Source: Palsa-1188 sp050010575 (GTDB taxonomy: Bacteria > Bacillota > DSM-12270 > Thermacetogeniales > Thermacetogeniaceae). Taken from it: a stretch of 26,343 nucleotides of DNA. Made by a program: the position numbers and the translations under genes. The stretch spans positions 1 through 26,343 of the forward strand of contig JBEKKU010000017.1 in assembly GCA_050010575.1 (NCBI GenBank). The letters run 5' to 3'. The number at the start of each line of letters is the position of its first letter. Position 1 is the first letter of the stretch. This document shows, in pieces, positions 1 to 7,645 of this stretch. Below the pieces are notes generated by a model. That model saw only the letters and a program-made list of their open reading frames with translations. It was not told where the DNA came from and ran no database searches.

Positions 1-40
1 GATCGTGTTTGTCTGGGGCACGCTACCCCCTCCTTCCTTT

Positions 41-100
41 GTGGACGCGTGGACGGTTCTCGCGTCCACTAGTGGACGCGAGAACCGTCCCCGCGTCCAC
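41..100. repeat. 60-bp near-perfect palindrome (REP-like)
   Basis: Positions 41-70 and 71-100 are reverse complements with a single mismatch (T at 50 against C at 91). The centre is ACTAGT and the arms carry GGACGGTTCTCGCGTCC. It lies 18 bp beyond the hutU stop codon, so a transcript through it would fold into a very long hairpin. There is no U-run, so it is not a typical intrinsic terminator. From general knowledge, palindromes built on a GGACGGTTCT core recur as dispersed extragenic repeats in clostridial genomes; only one copy is visible here. Confidence 0.85.
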
Positions 101-118
101 CCGCGTTCAAGCGTTTCG

Positions 119-2146
119 TCAGGCCTTGAAAGCCTCGTCAACTAGTTCATTTACCAAATCGTCGCTGGCCAGGTAGGGCAGGGTGATCTGCCCCGCTTCC
201 CGGTAACTGCGGTTGAATTCCATGCTGGTCTCGATGGAGTGCCCGTTCCTGGCCCAGGAGCGCCGGGCAACACCACCCATGACATCCCACAGGAGTGCGG
301 ACTTGATAATCTCGTCAACTCGTTCGCTGCCGTCCAGAACCAGGCCGAAGCCGCCGTTGATCGCCTTGCCGATGCCCACCCCGCCACCGTTGTGCAGCGC
401 TACCAGGCTCATGCCCCGGGCGGAGTTGCCGGCGAAGCACTGGACGGCCATGTCGGCCATCACATTGCTGCCGTCTTTGATGTTGGCGGTCTCCCTAAAG
501 GGGGAGTCGGTGCCGCTGACATCGTGGTGGTCACGCCCCATCATCACCGGGCCGATCTCCCCCTTCCTGATCATATCGTTGAACTTCAGAGCGATTTTCA
601 TTCTACCCTCAGCGTCCTGGTAGAGAATGCGGGCCTGAGAACCTACCACCAGGCTGTTCTTTTCGGCGTCCCGGATCCAGATGTAATTGTCCCGGTCCTG
701 CCCCCGGCGGTTCGGGTCAATGCAATCCATGGCGGCCCGATCAGTCTTGACCAGGTCCTCATGCCTGCCGCTCAGGCAGACCCACCGGAAAGGGCCGTAA
801 CCGTAGTCAAACAGTTCGGGCCCCATAATATCCTCCACGTAGGAGGGAAAGATGAAGCCATCCTTCTCGTCGCTGCCGTTTTTAGAGATCTCCCGCACCC
901 CGGCGTCGAAGACCGCCTTCAGGAAAGAGTTGCCGTAGTCGAAAAAGTAGGTGCCCCGTCCGACCAGGGTCCTGATCAGTTCGAAGTGACGGCGCAGGCT
1001 CTGGTCCACCAGTTGCCGGTACCGGTCGCGGTCCTCCGCCAGCAGCCGGGTACGCTCCTCGAAGGTGACTCCCTGGGGGCAGTAGCCCCCCTCGTAGGCG
1101 GCGTGGCAGGAGGTCTGATCTGAGAGGAGTTCCACCTTGATCTGGCGTGCCACAATATACTCCAACAGGTCCACCACGTTGCCGTGGTAGGCGATGGAGG
1201 CGGGCTCCCGACTGGCCAAGCGCTCACCGGCGATCCTGAAGACCTCTTCGAGATCTGCCGATACCTGCCCGACCCAGCCCTGTTCGTATCTGGTCCGGAT
1301 CCGGGAGTAGTCCACCTCGGCAATGATACCCACCGCTCCGGCAATCTCCGCCGCCCTTGGCTGGGCGCCGCTCATGCCCCCCAGGCCGGAGGAGACAAAC
1401 AGGTGGCCGCGGAGATCCCGGTCGTGGGGAATGCCCAGCTTCAGGCGCCCGGCGTTCAACAAGGTGTTGAAGGTGCCGTGGACGATCCCCTGGGGCCCGA
1501 TATACATCCAGCCGCCAGCTGTCATCTGGCCGTAGTTGGCCACCCCCATCTCCTCAGCGATCTCCCAGTCCTTCTGGTTGTCGAACAGACCCACCATCAG
1601 GGCGTTGGTGATGATCACCCGGGGAGCATCCGGTCTGGACGGAAACAGCCCGAGTGGATGGCCGGATGAGACCACCAGGGTCTGGCAGTCGGTCATCACT
1701 GACAGGTACTTTGTAATCAGCTGGTACTGCATCCAGTTCTGGCAGACGCTGCCCGTCTCCCCGTAAGTGACCAGTTCGTAAGGATAGAGGGCGACCTCGA
1801 AGTCCAGGTTGTTGTCGATCATCACCTGGAAGGCCTGGCCCTCAAGACAGTCCCCCCTGTACTCGGTGACCGGCCTGGCGTGGATGCGGCCTTCAGGCCG
1901 GTAGCGGTAGGCGTAGATCCGGCCGCGAGTGATCAGTTCGTTCAGAAACTCCGGGGCCAGTTGCCGGTGCAGCGTCTCGGGCACGTAGCGCAAGGCGTTC
2001 TTCAGGGCAACCTTGGTCTGGGCCGGGGTCAGGTGGAAGCCGCGGTCCGGAGCACGCCTGACTCCGGGCACGAATTCGGGCATCGGCGGCAGAATGTCCT
2101 CCAGCTTGATAGTCATGGCCTGGGATATCTCTAAATTGTTCGGCAT
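119..2146 (-). CDS. hutU: Urocanate hydratase
   Basis: Urocanase converts urocanate to 4-imidazolone-5-propionate, the second step of histidine breakdown, using tightly bound NAD+ as an electrophile in the cytoplasm. The protein is about 675 residues, the long form of the family. Visible family signatures (numbered from the ATG at 2152) are the glycine-rich SSGLGGMSGAQ at about 254-264, FFDYGNSFLKAVF at about 403-415, and YGPFRWVCLSGR at about 452-463, whose Cys459 is in the active-site segment. I chose the ATG at 2146 because the AAGGGGAG ribosome site directly abuts the ATG at 2152 but is 6 nt from this one. It lies about 65 bp downstream of fchA on the same strand, fitting a histidine-to-glutamate/formimino-THF operon that probably continues beyond the left edge. 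hutH, hutI and ftcD are not in the window. Confidence 0.96.
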   Translation of the reverse strand: MPNNLEISQAMTIKLEDILPPMPEFVPGVRRAPDRGFHLTPAQTKVALKNALRYVPETLHRQLAPEFLNELITRGRIYAYRYRPEGRIHARPVTEYRGDCLEGQAFQVMIDNNLDFEVALYPYELVTYGETGSVCQNWMQYQLITKYLSVMTDCQTLVVSSGHPLGLFPSRPDAPRVIITNALMVGLFDNQKDWEIAEEMGVANYGQMTAGGWMYIGPQGIVHGTFNTLLNAGRLKLGIPHDRDLRGHLFVSSGLGGMSGAQPRAAEIAGAVGIIAEVDYSRIRTRYEQGWVGQVSADLEEVFRIAGERLASREPASIAYHGNVVDLLEYIVARQIKVELLSDQTSCHAAYEGGYCPQGVTFEERTRLLAEDRDRYRQLVDQSLRRHFELIRTLVGRGTYFFDYGNSFLKAVFDAGVREISKNGSDEKDGFIFPSYVEDIMGPELFDYGYGPFRWVCLSGRHEDLVKTDRAAMDCIDPNRRGQDRDNYIWIRDAEKNSLVVGSQARILYQDAEGRMKIALKFNDMIRKGEIGPVMMGRDHHDVSGTDSPFRETANIKDGSNVMADMAVQCFAGNSARGMSLVALHNGGGVGIGKAINGGFGLVLDGSERVDEIIKSALLWDVMGGVARRSWARNGHSIETSMEFNRSYREAGQITLPYLASDDLVNELVDEAFKA

Positions 2147-2212
2147 CGCCATCTCCCCTTAAACTCGATCTATTGGATACCGCCTGTGATGCTGGCATCT
2201 CCTGCTGCTTTA

Positions 2213-2839
2213 TTATGCCCTTGAATTTAAAATGTTCTGGGCTTCATCCCGCAGATCCCGTGCTTCGATCAGCAGGCCGGCCTTTTCTGCATCCATACTC
2301 TTGCAGAAATCCTGATCCTTGATGCCCTGGAGGTTGATGGCGACGTTCAACAGCGCCCCGACCACACCGCTGTAAGCCATCAGGACGGCCACCCCGGCAT
2401 CGCTCAGGGCATTGGGGTTGCCGTACTCTATTACCACACAGGAATAACGCAAGACACTCAGGCATTCCCCCGCCACTTTCAGGGGGTGGATGGCTGCGCC
2501 CTGCAGGGCCTGCTGGATGGCCCCGGAGCGCTGCTCACGTTCAGTTGCTGTGCCCTTAGGCAGCCGGTAGGCCTCCATCACCCGGGTGAAGGAGGCGGTG
2601 TCCTCATCCACGTGCTCCTGCAGGCTTTGCATCAGTACAGATGCCTGTTCCAGCACCTGCCGCATCTGCATCTGCCTCTGCTCCTCCACTCCCGCATTAT
2701 TGATGGTCAACTGGGCCACCATGCACACCAGAGCGGCAGCCAGCGATCCGGACAGGGCGGCCACGCTCCCGCCTCCTGGGGCCGGAGAGTTCGAGGCCAA
2801 CTCCGTGATAAACTCTCTGACGGTCATATCCATCAACAT
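2213..2839 (-). CDS. fchA: Methenyl-THF cyclohydrolase / formimino-THF cyclodeaminase family protein
   Basis: A stand-alone cyclodeaminase-family protein of about 208 residues. The family releases ammonia from 5-formimino-THF or hydrolyses 5,10-methenyl-THF. The N-terminal sequence TVREFITELASNSPAPGGGS followed by VAALSGSLAAALVCMVAQLT is the family signature; the rest is helical, as expected. The ATG at 2851 immediately follows the GGGGTGA ribosome site, whereas the ATG at 2839 is properly spaced and gives the usual N-terminus, so I start there. It is followed by hutU on the same strand. That pairing suggests it handles the one-carbon unit derived from the formimino group of histidine. The sequence cannot show whether it acts as cyclodeaminase, cyclohydrolase or both. 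Confidence 0.9.
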   Translation of the reverse strand: MLMDMTVREFITELASNSPAPGGGSVAALSGSLAAALVCMVAQLTINNAGVEEQRQMQMRQVLEQASVLMQSLQEHVDEDTASFTRVMEAYRLPKGTATEREQRSGAIQQALQGAAIHPLKVAGECLSVLRYSCVVIEYGNPNALSDAGVAVLMAYSGVVGALLNVAINLQGIKDQDFCKSMDAEKAGLLIEARDLRDEAQNILNSRA

Positions 2840-2992
2840 CCGTTCATTCACCCCTGCATCTATTTTTAGACAACGATCCTCGCGAACAGCAGCTCGTTTA
2901 ACCCCGCAATCTTTTCTGGCCCTGCGGGATGATCAAGGTTATACAGGTTAATTCTACCCGCCGAGAGCCCTCTCCTCTCATGTGCACCATAA

Positions 2993-3012
2993 GTATACAA
3001 TCTGTATACAAT
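2993..3012. promoter_or_regulatory. Possible operator: tandem GTATACAAT
   Basis: In the roughly 370-bp divergent spacer between fchA and the Ldh2-family gene, GTATACAAT occurs at 2993-3001 and again at 3005-3012 plus the following base pattern, a 12-bp repeat step. Each half contains the palindrome GTATAC. Sites of the TTGTATACAA type are typical of GntR-family (FadR/VanR-like) repressors, so this could be a shared operator for both directions. No regulator gene is in the window, and the rest of the spacer is A+T-rich without another clear signal. Confidence 0.4.
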
Positions 3013-3207
3013 TTTCTATCCTCTTTAAAAAAATCCTGCTCTTTATATTTTTTTTTCTCTATAAGGAGTATCCTTCTAGATATCGTAACCTAAACCAATA
3101 TTATTGATGGGGAGGAAAGAGCGCGCCCCTTACAGAAACTATTCGACCAGATCGAGACGCCTACCTTGGCGCCATGAGGATACTGCAGAAAAGGGGAAGA
3201 CGAAACG

Positions 3208-4266
3208 ATGACAGGAATCAGAGTTGCTCCCGAGCAAGTAAGGGCTTTTTGTACCGAAGCATTAGCGGCAGCGGGTGTTCCGGCGCAAGACGCGGCGGTG
3301 GTGGCCGCCAACCTGGTGGAGGCGGAACTTCGGGGTCTCAGTTCTCACGGGGTTTCCAGATTGAGCATTTATATCGACAGCCTGCTCAAGGGGGATTATA
3401 ACCCCCGGCCTGATATTAAAATTCTCCAAGAGCACAATTCCACAATGCTGATCGACGGCGACTTTGCCATGGGCGCCATATCGGGCACCAGGGCGATGTC
3501 GCTGTGCCTGGAAAAAGCACAACAGGCAGGCGCCTCCTTCGCCGCAGTGTGCAAGGGGACGCACTTTGGCATCGCCGGTTTCTATTCCATGATGGCCCTG
3601 GAAAGAAATATGATCGGGATCGCCATGTGCAACAGCATCCGGCTGATGAGCGTCTATGGAGGCATCAGCCGGATGCTGGGTACAAACCCCCTGAGCATAG
3701 CCGTACCGGCGGGGATACGGTATCCACTGGTATTCGATGCGGCCACCAGTCAGGTGGCGGTAGGCAAGATCATGGTTGCCGAGCTTGAAGGCCAGAAGAT
3801 CCCCGAGGGCTGGGCGATAGACCAATGCGGAAGGCCGACCACGGACCCGAAAGAGGCGATGGCCGGCGCCGCCCTGCCTTTCGGAGGGTACAAGGGCTCC
3901 GGTCTGGCGATCATGGTCAATGTTTTCAGCGCCATGTTGAGCGGCGCCTTTTTAAGCGCCAGGGCAGGAGAGGCTCAGGCGGAGCTGATAAAAGAGGATG
4001 AGATCGCCTTTTTCTTCGGGGCGATCGATGTCGCCAGTTTTCAGGATGTTGATACCTTCAAGCAGGGCATCGATGCCATGATCGAGGAGTTGAAATCGTC
4101 GCCAAAGGCCGCCGGCGCCGAAGAGATATACATGCCCGGCGAACTGGAGTACTTGCGAAAAGAGAGCAACACTCGCCATGGCATCGAGATTGGCGCCGGC
4201 GTTTTACGGGAACTGCAAGATATTAAAAATAAATTGACTCTGACAAACAACCCGGATCAGTGGTAG
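3208..4266 (+). CDS. Ldh2-family malate/L-lactate/ureidoglycolate-type dehydrogenase
   Basis: A 352-residue NAD(P)-dependent oxidoreductase of the Ldh2 (YlbC/ComC/AllD) family, unrelated to classical LDH/MDH. Members reduce or oxidise 2-hydroxy/2-oxo acids. Visible motifs are ELRGLSSHGVSRL (about 40-52) with the catalytic His47, THFGIAGFYSMMA (about 118-130), GTNPLSIAVPA, DAATSQVAVGKI, IPEGWAIDQ and the C-terminal GGYKGSGLAIMV. Length and motif order are normal. It starts at ATG 3208 behind AAAAGGGGAAG. It is divergent from the hut genes, so a linked role, for example with an imidazole- or amino-acid-derived 2-hydroxy acid, is possible but unproven. The motifs do not fix the substrate. Confidence 0.9.
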   Translation: MTGIRVAPEQVRAFCTEALAAAGVPAQDAAVVAANLVEAELRGLSSHGVSRLSIYIDSLLKGDYNPRPDIKILQEHNSTMLIDGDFAMGAISGTRAMSLCLEKAQQAGASFAAVCKGTHFGIAGFYSMMALERNMIGIAMCNSIRLMSVYGGISRMLGTNPLSIAVPAGIRYPLVFDAATSQVAVGKIMVAELEGQKIPEGWAIDQCGRPTTDPKEAMAGAALPFGGYKGSGLAIMVNVFSAMLSGAFLSARAGEAQAELIKEDEIAFFFGAIDVASFQDVDTFKQGIDAMIEELKSSPKAAGAEEIYMPGELEYLRKESNTRHGIEIGAGVLRELQDIKNKLTLTNNPDQW

Positions 4267-4302
4267 CGCCTCCAGTCAAACCCCGGTTTGTAAAGAAGAA
4301 AG

Positions 4303-4319
4303 TGGCCTTTTGCAGGCCA
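4303..4319 (-). terminator. Weak hairpin between convergent genes
   Basis: TGGCCT and AGGCCA form a 6-bp stem with a 5-nt loop. Read on the minus strand it is followed by a pyrimidine-rich CTTTCTTCTTT stretch. It sits in the 85-bp gap between the Ldh2-family gene and the converging AAA+/SLOG gene and may end the latter. The stem is short and the U-tract interrupted, so this is tentative. Confidence 0.3.
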
Positions 4320-4351
4320 AAACGGGAACCGGGAGGAAAGAGCAATCAGCG

Positions 4352-6835
4352 CTACCGGGGGCACTCACCCATCCAGCGGCCCTTCGGATTCCCCGGGAAG
4401 TTTAGATGCCGGAACCGGCCGTACTTAGCTCCCACGTCGGTCCTTCTGGGCTGATCGGGCTTGTAATTTCCCGCCCAGATGTGGCAGATCGGCTTGCCGA
4501 GCTTTTTTGCCAGTTCGACTATCTCCCCGGTACCGCCCTGACCCTGGGCTTTCTTGCCATCCCAGACCGCCACCATCACGTCACTGTGCTCCACGATGTA
4601 GCAGCCAGACCGCAGGTAGGCCTCCCCCCTGGTGGCCATGCGGGGCATGGCGATGGTCTCGATGGCGCGCTCCTCCAGCCAGTAGCGGAACTCCTGCCGC
4701 AACTCGGCGCCACCATAGTCCAACCGGTGCTCGTCGGTGGGGCCGAAATCCTTGATATAATCATCCAGGGGCGCCGGCAGCACAACGATCAGCCGGGTGG
4801 CCTCTTTCCTCAGCAGTATCCGGGCCACCAGGCGGTCGGCCCCGATGGCCAGAGGCGAGAAGACTGTCAGGTAGTGCTCCGGAAACTGGGCCTCGATGAA
4901 GGTTGCCGCCCTGGCTACTCCCGTTTCCAACTCGGATATCCGGTCCGGATCGAGAAAAATATGTCCGGTGATACCCACCCGGAGCATCTCCCGGTGGCCC
5001 AGCCGGGTGAGGGCGTTGAACTCCCCGGTGTTGACATGCATGGCTAAAATATGGTCTGGCGGCAGGCTGGATAGTTCAAACTGCCGCTTCCCGTTCAAGC
5101 TGCTCATCTTCACCAGGGTCTCCAGGGAGCGGGCGCCGTGGTGGTAGCTGGTCACTTTCAGAAAGGCATCCAGTACCCCCGGCTCCACCAGGAACCGGTT
5201 ATCCCTCTTGATGAACGGAGCATTGGCCTCCAGGCAGTGGTTCAACAAAAAGGCCCGGCGGATGGTGAACATCCGGTCTTCAATGGTATTAGGGTTGCCG
5301 TTGGGCCCCCGCACATCAATGTAGGCCCGCAGCCTGCTGATGAAATCGGGCTTTTTGGCTTCCAGATCCGCCCTGCTGTTGCCGGCGCAGAATTCCTCGA
5401 AGCTATGCCTAGTAGCCCCGGCAAAGATATGAATACCGCCACCCAGTGGATGCGTCCGGCCCTGGTCCGTAAACTCTCCGTCCTGCATAGGCGCCAGAAA
5501 ATAGCGCAGCCAGCCCAGGGGTACCCCCTCACAGGGAGTATCAAATTCATCCCAGAAAACCAGGGGCAACCGGCCTCTCAGGCGCAGATCCCGGATCTGG
5601 TGGAAGGCCTGAGGCAGTTCCCGGGGCGAGGCCAACTGGGAGAGATTGAAGGTCAGCTGGGCATCCCCGGAGATCCCCAGCCCCCTGGCGATCTCCTTGA
5701 TCGCAAAGGACTTGCCGGAGCCTGGAGGCCCGAACACCGCAGCGCATAGCGGAGCCTGCAGGCCACCATGCTGCATATAGTCCCCGATAGCATTGTAAAC
5801 GCTACGGACCCCCTCGATCTCGCGCCGGTCAGCACTGCTCCAGTGGCCGACCATCTCCACCGGTGCGTTGAGCAGAGCCGCTCTGGGCCCCACCTCCACG
5901 ATCTGACGGGCACAGGTACAGACTGCGTCCATGACTTTGGAGCCTCGGGCAACGCTGTTCTTCGTGCCCGCTGAACTTGCATTGCAGCCTCCTGCTTTGA
6001 CCGCCTCCTCGAGAATCGACCACCGTGCCGCCCTCACCCCACCGGGGTACCCCGCCCAAAGGGTACCCGCCAGGTACCCGGGTATCGCCAGGCTCTGCTG
6101 GCCACCGGCCAGATAACTGACATCACGAAAAATCCCGAGGTCCCAAATTTTATCAGGGCTGTCAGGCCTGACCCGCCTTGGCCGTTCCCGATAGGCCCGC
6201 CCCAGCCTCTGACAGGGAAACCGGAGGTAACGGGCGCCCCCTTCTGCGACCACCTGGTAACCTTCCAGGTGGAGCAGACGAGCCAACCCGATCCCGTCCC
6301 GGGCCGCAGTCGTCCAATCAACGCTTCCCGGCCTGTGGATCCAGGCTGTGGCCAGCGCCCCCAGCAGGCAGGTGTTGCCGCCCATCATCTGACCCCGCAG
6401 GTGCTTGGCAAAGTCGCCCTCCTGGCCAGAGCGGTCGAAGATCAGGGACTGGCGATCCCGCCCGATGATGGCCGCTCCGCTTGACCCGACCGTGACGATC
6501 ACCTGCTGAAAGAGCAGCTGGTGATTCTCGTCAGCAAAGGGGCAATCCGGGCTGTGTATGGCGGCAACGATCTCCTCGAACAGCCTTTCCCAGGACAGGG
6601 AGACCCCGATCCGCACCGAACAGGCCCGCAGATCCTCGATAGCGGTCAGCACGGTGGTCCGGTCTGCCAGGCCAAGGAACTGAATCCTGGTCAGCAAGGG
6701 GTTCTCCCGCCTGCTGGCATACCCAGCCAGCTTGATAATGATCTGCGCCGGCCTGACGCTGCCAGATCGTTCCCCCAACAGATCTGGCCAGCCTGCTACA
6801 GTACTGTTAAAGCCCAACCCGCTGTCCACGATCAC
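4352..6835 (-). CDS. Large AAA+ ATPase with ribokinase-like N-part and SLOG-like C-terminal domain (main fragment of a frameshifted gene)
   Basis: An 827-residue reading frame opening with GTG, which is probably not the true start: the frame stays open upstream as meaningful protein and joins the fragment at 6832-7239 if one base is restored near 6985. Residues 1-200 resemble a divergent PfkB/ribokinase fold (LSWERLFEEIV, VTVGSSGAAIIG, and MMGGNTCLLGALATA where kinases have GAGD). About 360-580 is an AAA+ ATPase: Walker A GPPGSGKS at 369-376, Walker B PLVFWDEFD at 424-432, and a sensor-like GGIHIFAGATRHS. About 617-790 is a SLOG/Rossmann-like module: RVGITGH, SPLAIGADRLVA, then SDVMVAVWDGKKAQGQGGTG, typical of nucleotide-ligand-sensing SLOG proteins. 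Known relatives, from memory, pair the first two domains with a RyR domain. Function is unknown; ligand-gated ATPase signalling or defence is inference. The neighbours give no operon context. Confidence 0.8.
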   Translation of the reverse strand: MIVDSGLGFNSTVAGWPDLLGERSGSVRPAQIIIKLAGYASRRENPLLTRIQFLGLADRTTVLTAIEDLRACSVRIGVSLSWERLFEEIVAAIHSPDCPFADENHQLLFQQVIVTVGSSGAAIIGRDRQSLIFDRSGQEGDFAKHLRGQMMGGNTCLLGALATAWIHRPGSVDWTTAARDGIGLARLLHLEGYQVVAEGGARYLRFPCQRLGRAYRERPRRVRPDSPDKIWDLGIFRDVSYLAGGQQSLAIPGYLAGTLWAGYPGGVRAARWSILEEAVKAGGCNASSAGTKNSVARGSKVMDAVCTCARQIVEVGPRAALLNAPVEMVGHWSSADRREIEGVRSVYNAIGDYMQHGGLQAPLCAAVFGPPGSGKSFAIKEIARGLGISGDAQLTFNLSQLASPRELPQAFHQIRDLRLRGRLPLVFWDEFDTPCEGVPLGWLRYFLAPMQDGEFTDQGRTHPLGGGIHIFAGATRHSFEEFCAGNSRADLEAKKPDFISRLRAYIDVRGPNGNPNTIEDRMFTIRRAFLLNHCLEANAPFIKRDNRFLVEPGVLDAFLKVTSYHHGARSLETLVKMSSLNGKRQFELSSLPPDHILAMHVNTGEFNALTRLGHREMLRVGITGHIFLDPDRISELETGVARAATFIEAQFPEHYLTVFSPLAIGADRLVARILLRKEATRLIVVLPAPLDDYIKDFGPTDEHRLDYGGAELRQEFRYWLEERAIETIAMPRMATRGEAYLRSGCYIVEHSDVMVAVWDGKKAQGQGGTGEIVELAKKLGKPICHIWAGNYKPDQPRRTDVGAKYGRFRHLNFPGNPKGRWMGECPR

Positions 6836-7239
6836 CAGCAGGTCCGGGTCGCCGCAAAGTTTATATCTGCCATAGTCCCACTGCCCTGGTTCACATACAC
6901 CCCGCTCCAGCAGGCGAAAGCGGGGAGGGCCGCCTTTATCTTCCGGATAAGCCCGCCAAGTCGTCCAGCAGCTGGTAATCTCTGGTTATCCCTCGGCTGT
7001 TCCAACAGCCTGGCATCCAGATCGCGGCCCTCAACCTGGGCCAATTCCGGGTCAATCATCTCTCTCAGTAATTGCAGCACCAGCGTCGACCCGCCGGCTT
7101 GGGAACTCAGCCGCACTCCGGGCGCCGGACGATCGGACCGGTAGGGATGGACACCGCCGCTGGTAATCAAATCTTCGTTGTGAACGCTCAACCAATCGAC
7201 GGTGGGGTCTCCACACACCTGTACCAGGGATTTTGCCAT
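6832..7239 (-). CDS. N-terminal fragment of the AAA+/SLOG gene, cut off by a frameshift
   Basis: ATG at 7239 follows an excellent ribosome site (GGCAGGAGGAACGGCA). The first residues, VQVCGDPTVDWLSV, then SQAGGSTLVLQLLREM, are those of a ribokinase-like N-terminus and belong upstream of the 827-residue frame. About residue 85 (near 6985) the frame stops making sense. Reading one base earlier in a short C run (plus-strand GG at 6984-6985) gives DNPEITSCWTTWRAYPEDKG, then PPRFRLLERGVCEPGQWDYG and KLCGDPDLLVIVDSGLGF, running straight into the downstream frame. Everything after the shift in this frame is out-of-frame translation. The rejoined product would be about 962 residues. The cause could be a sequencing error in the short run, a recent inactivating mutation or recoding. 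Confidence 0.7.
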   Translation of the reverse strand: MAKSLVQVCGDPTVDWLSVHNEDLITSGGVHPYRSDRPAPGVRLSSQAGGSTLVLQLLREMIDPELAQVEGRDLDARLLEQPRDNQRLPAAGRLGGLIRKIKAALPAFACWSGVYVNQGSGTMADINFAATRTCW

Positions 7240-7645
7240 TGCCGTTCCTCCTGCCGTATTTGGTCTATCGGCAAAGCGCCTAAGTTATTATGTGAAATTA
7301 TTGCATCCATATAAGGTCATCACTCAGGCAAAAGCAGGAGAATATATTTTGCAGGCAGGAAAAACCAAGCCGGGCAGGTAATATTGAAAATAAAATAAAT
7401 ATTCCTAACAGCAGCACAGCGCCATCAATTGCTCCTGGCAAAAGATCGGGGGATGCCGAGAACTGCCCGGCAGGGTAAGATTAAGAAGTTGCGGTGAGTA
7501 GTAATGATCTGGGGGCAGCCGTGCCATATTATCAAAAGGTTCAGCTTTTTAACATTTCCAACCGACATCAAAGGCAGGCAAATCCCAAATAGAAGACCTG
7601 ATCCACAGATCCATCTATGCGCATCATCATTAGGGGGTAACAGTC
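7240..7645. other. Divergent intergenic region without a recognised gene
   Basis: This 406-bp spacer separates the minus-strand AAA+/SLOG gene from the plus-strand lipoprotein gene and must hold promoters for both. It contains several A+T-rich stretches (about 7285-7320 and 7380-7410). I could not find a well-spaced sigma-A promoter, a strong inverted repeat or a plausible coding frame. The lipoprotein ribosome site (AGGGGGTAACAG) is at its right edge. Confidence 0.5.

Noticed and set aside
239..1123. Long plus-strand open frame opposite hutU
   Set aside because: Antisense shadow of a confidently identified gene: no ribosome site, low-complexity composition, no family pattern. The same applies to the other long antisense frames over the AAA+/SLOG, beta-CASP, cobT and cbiA genes.
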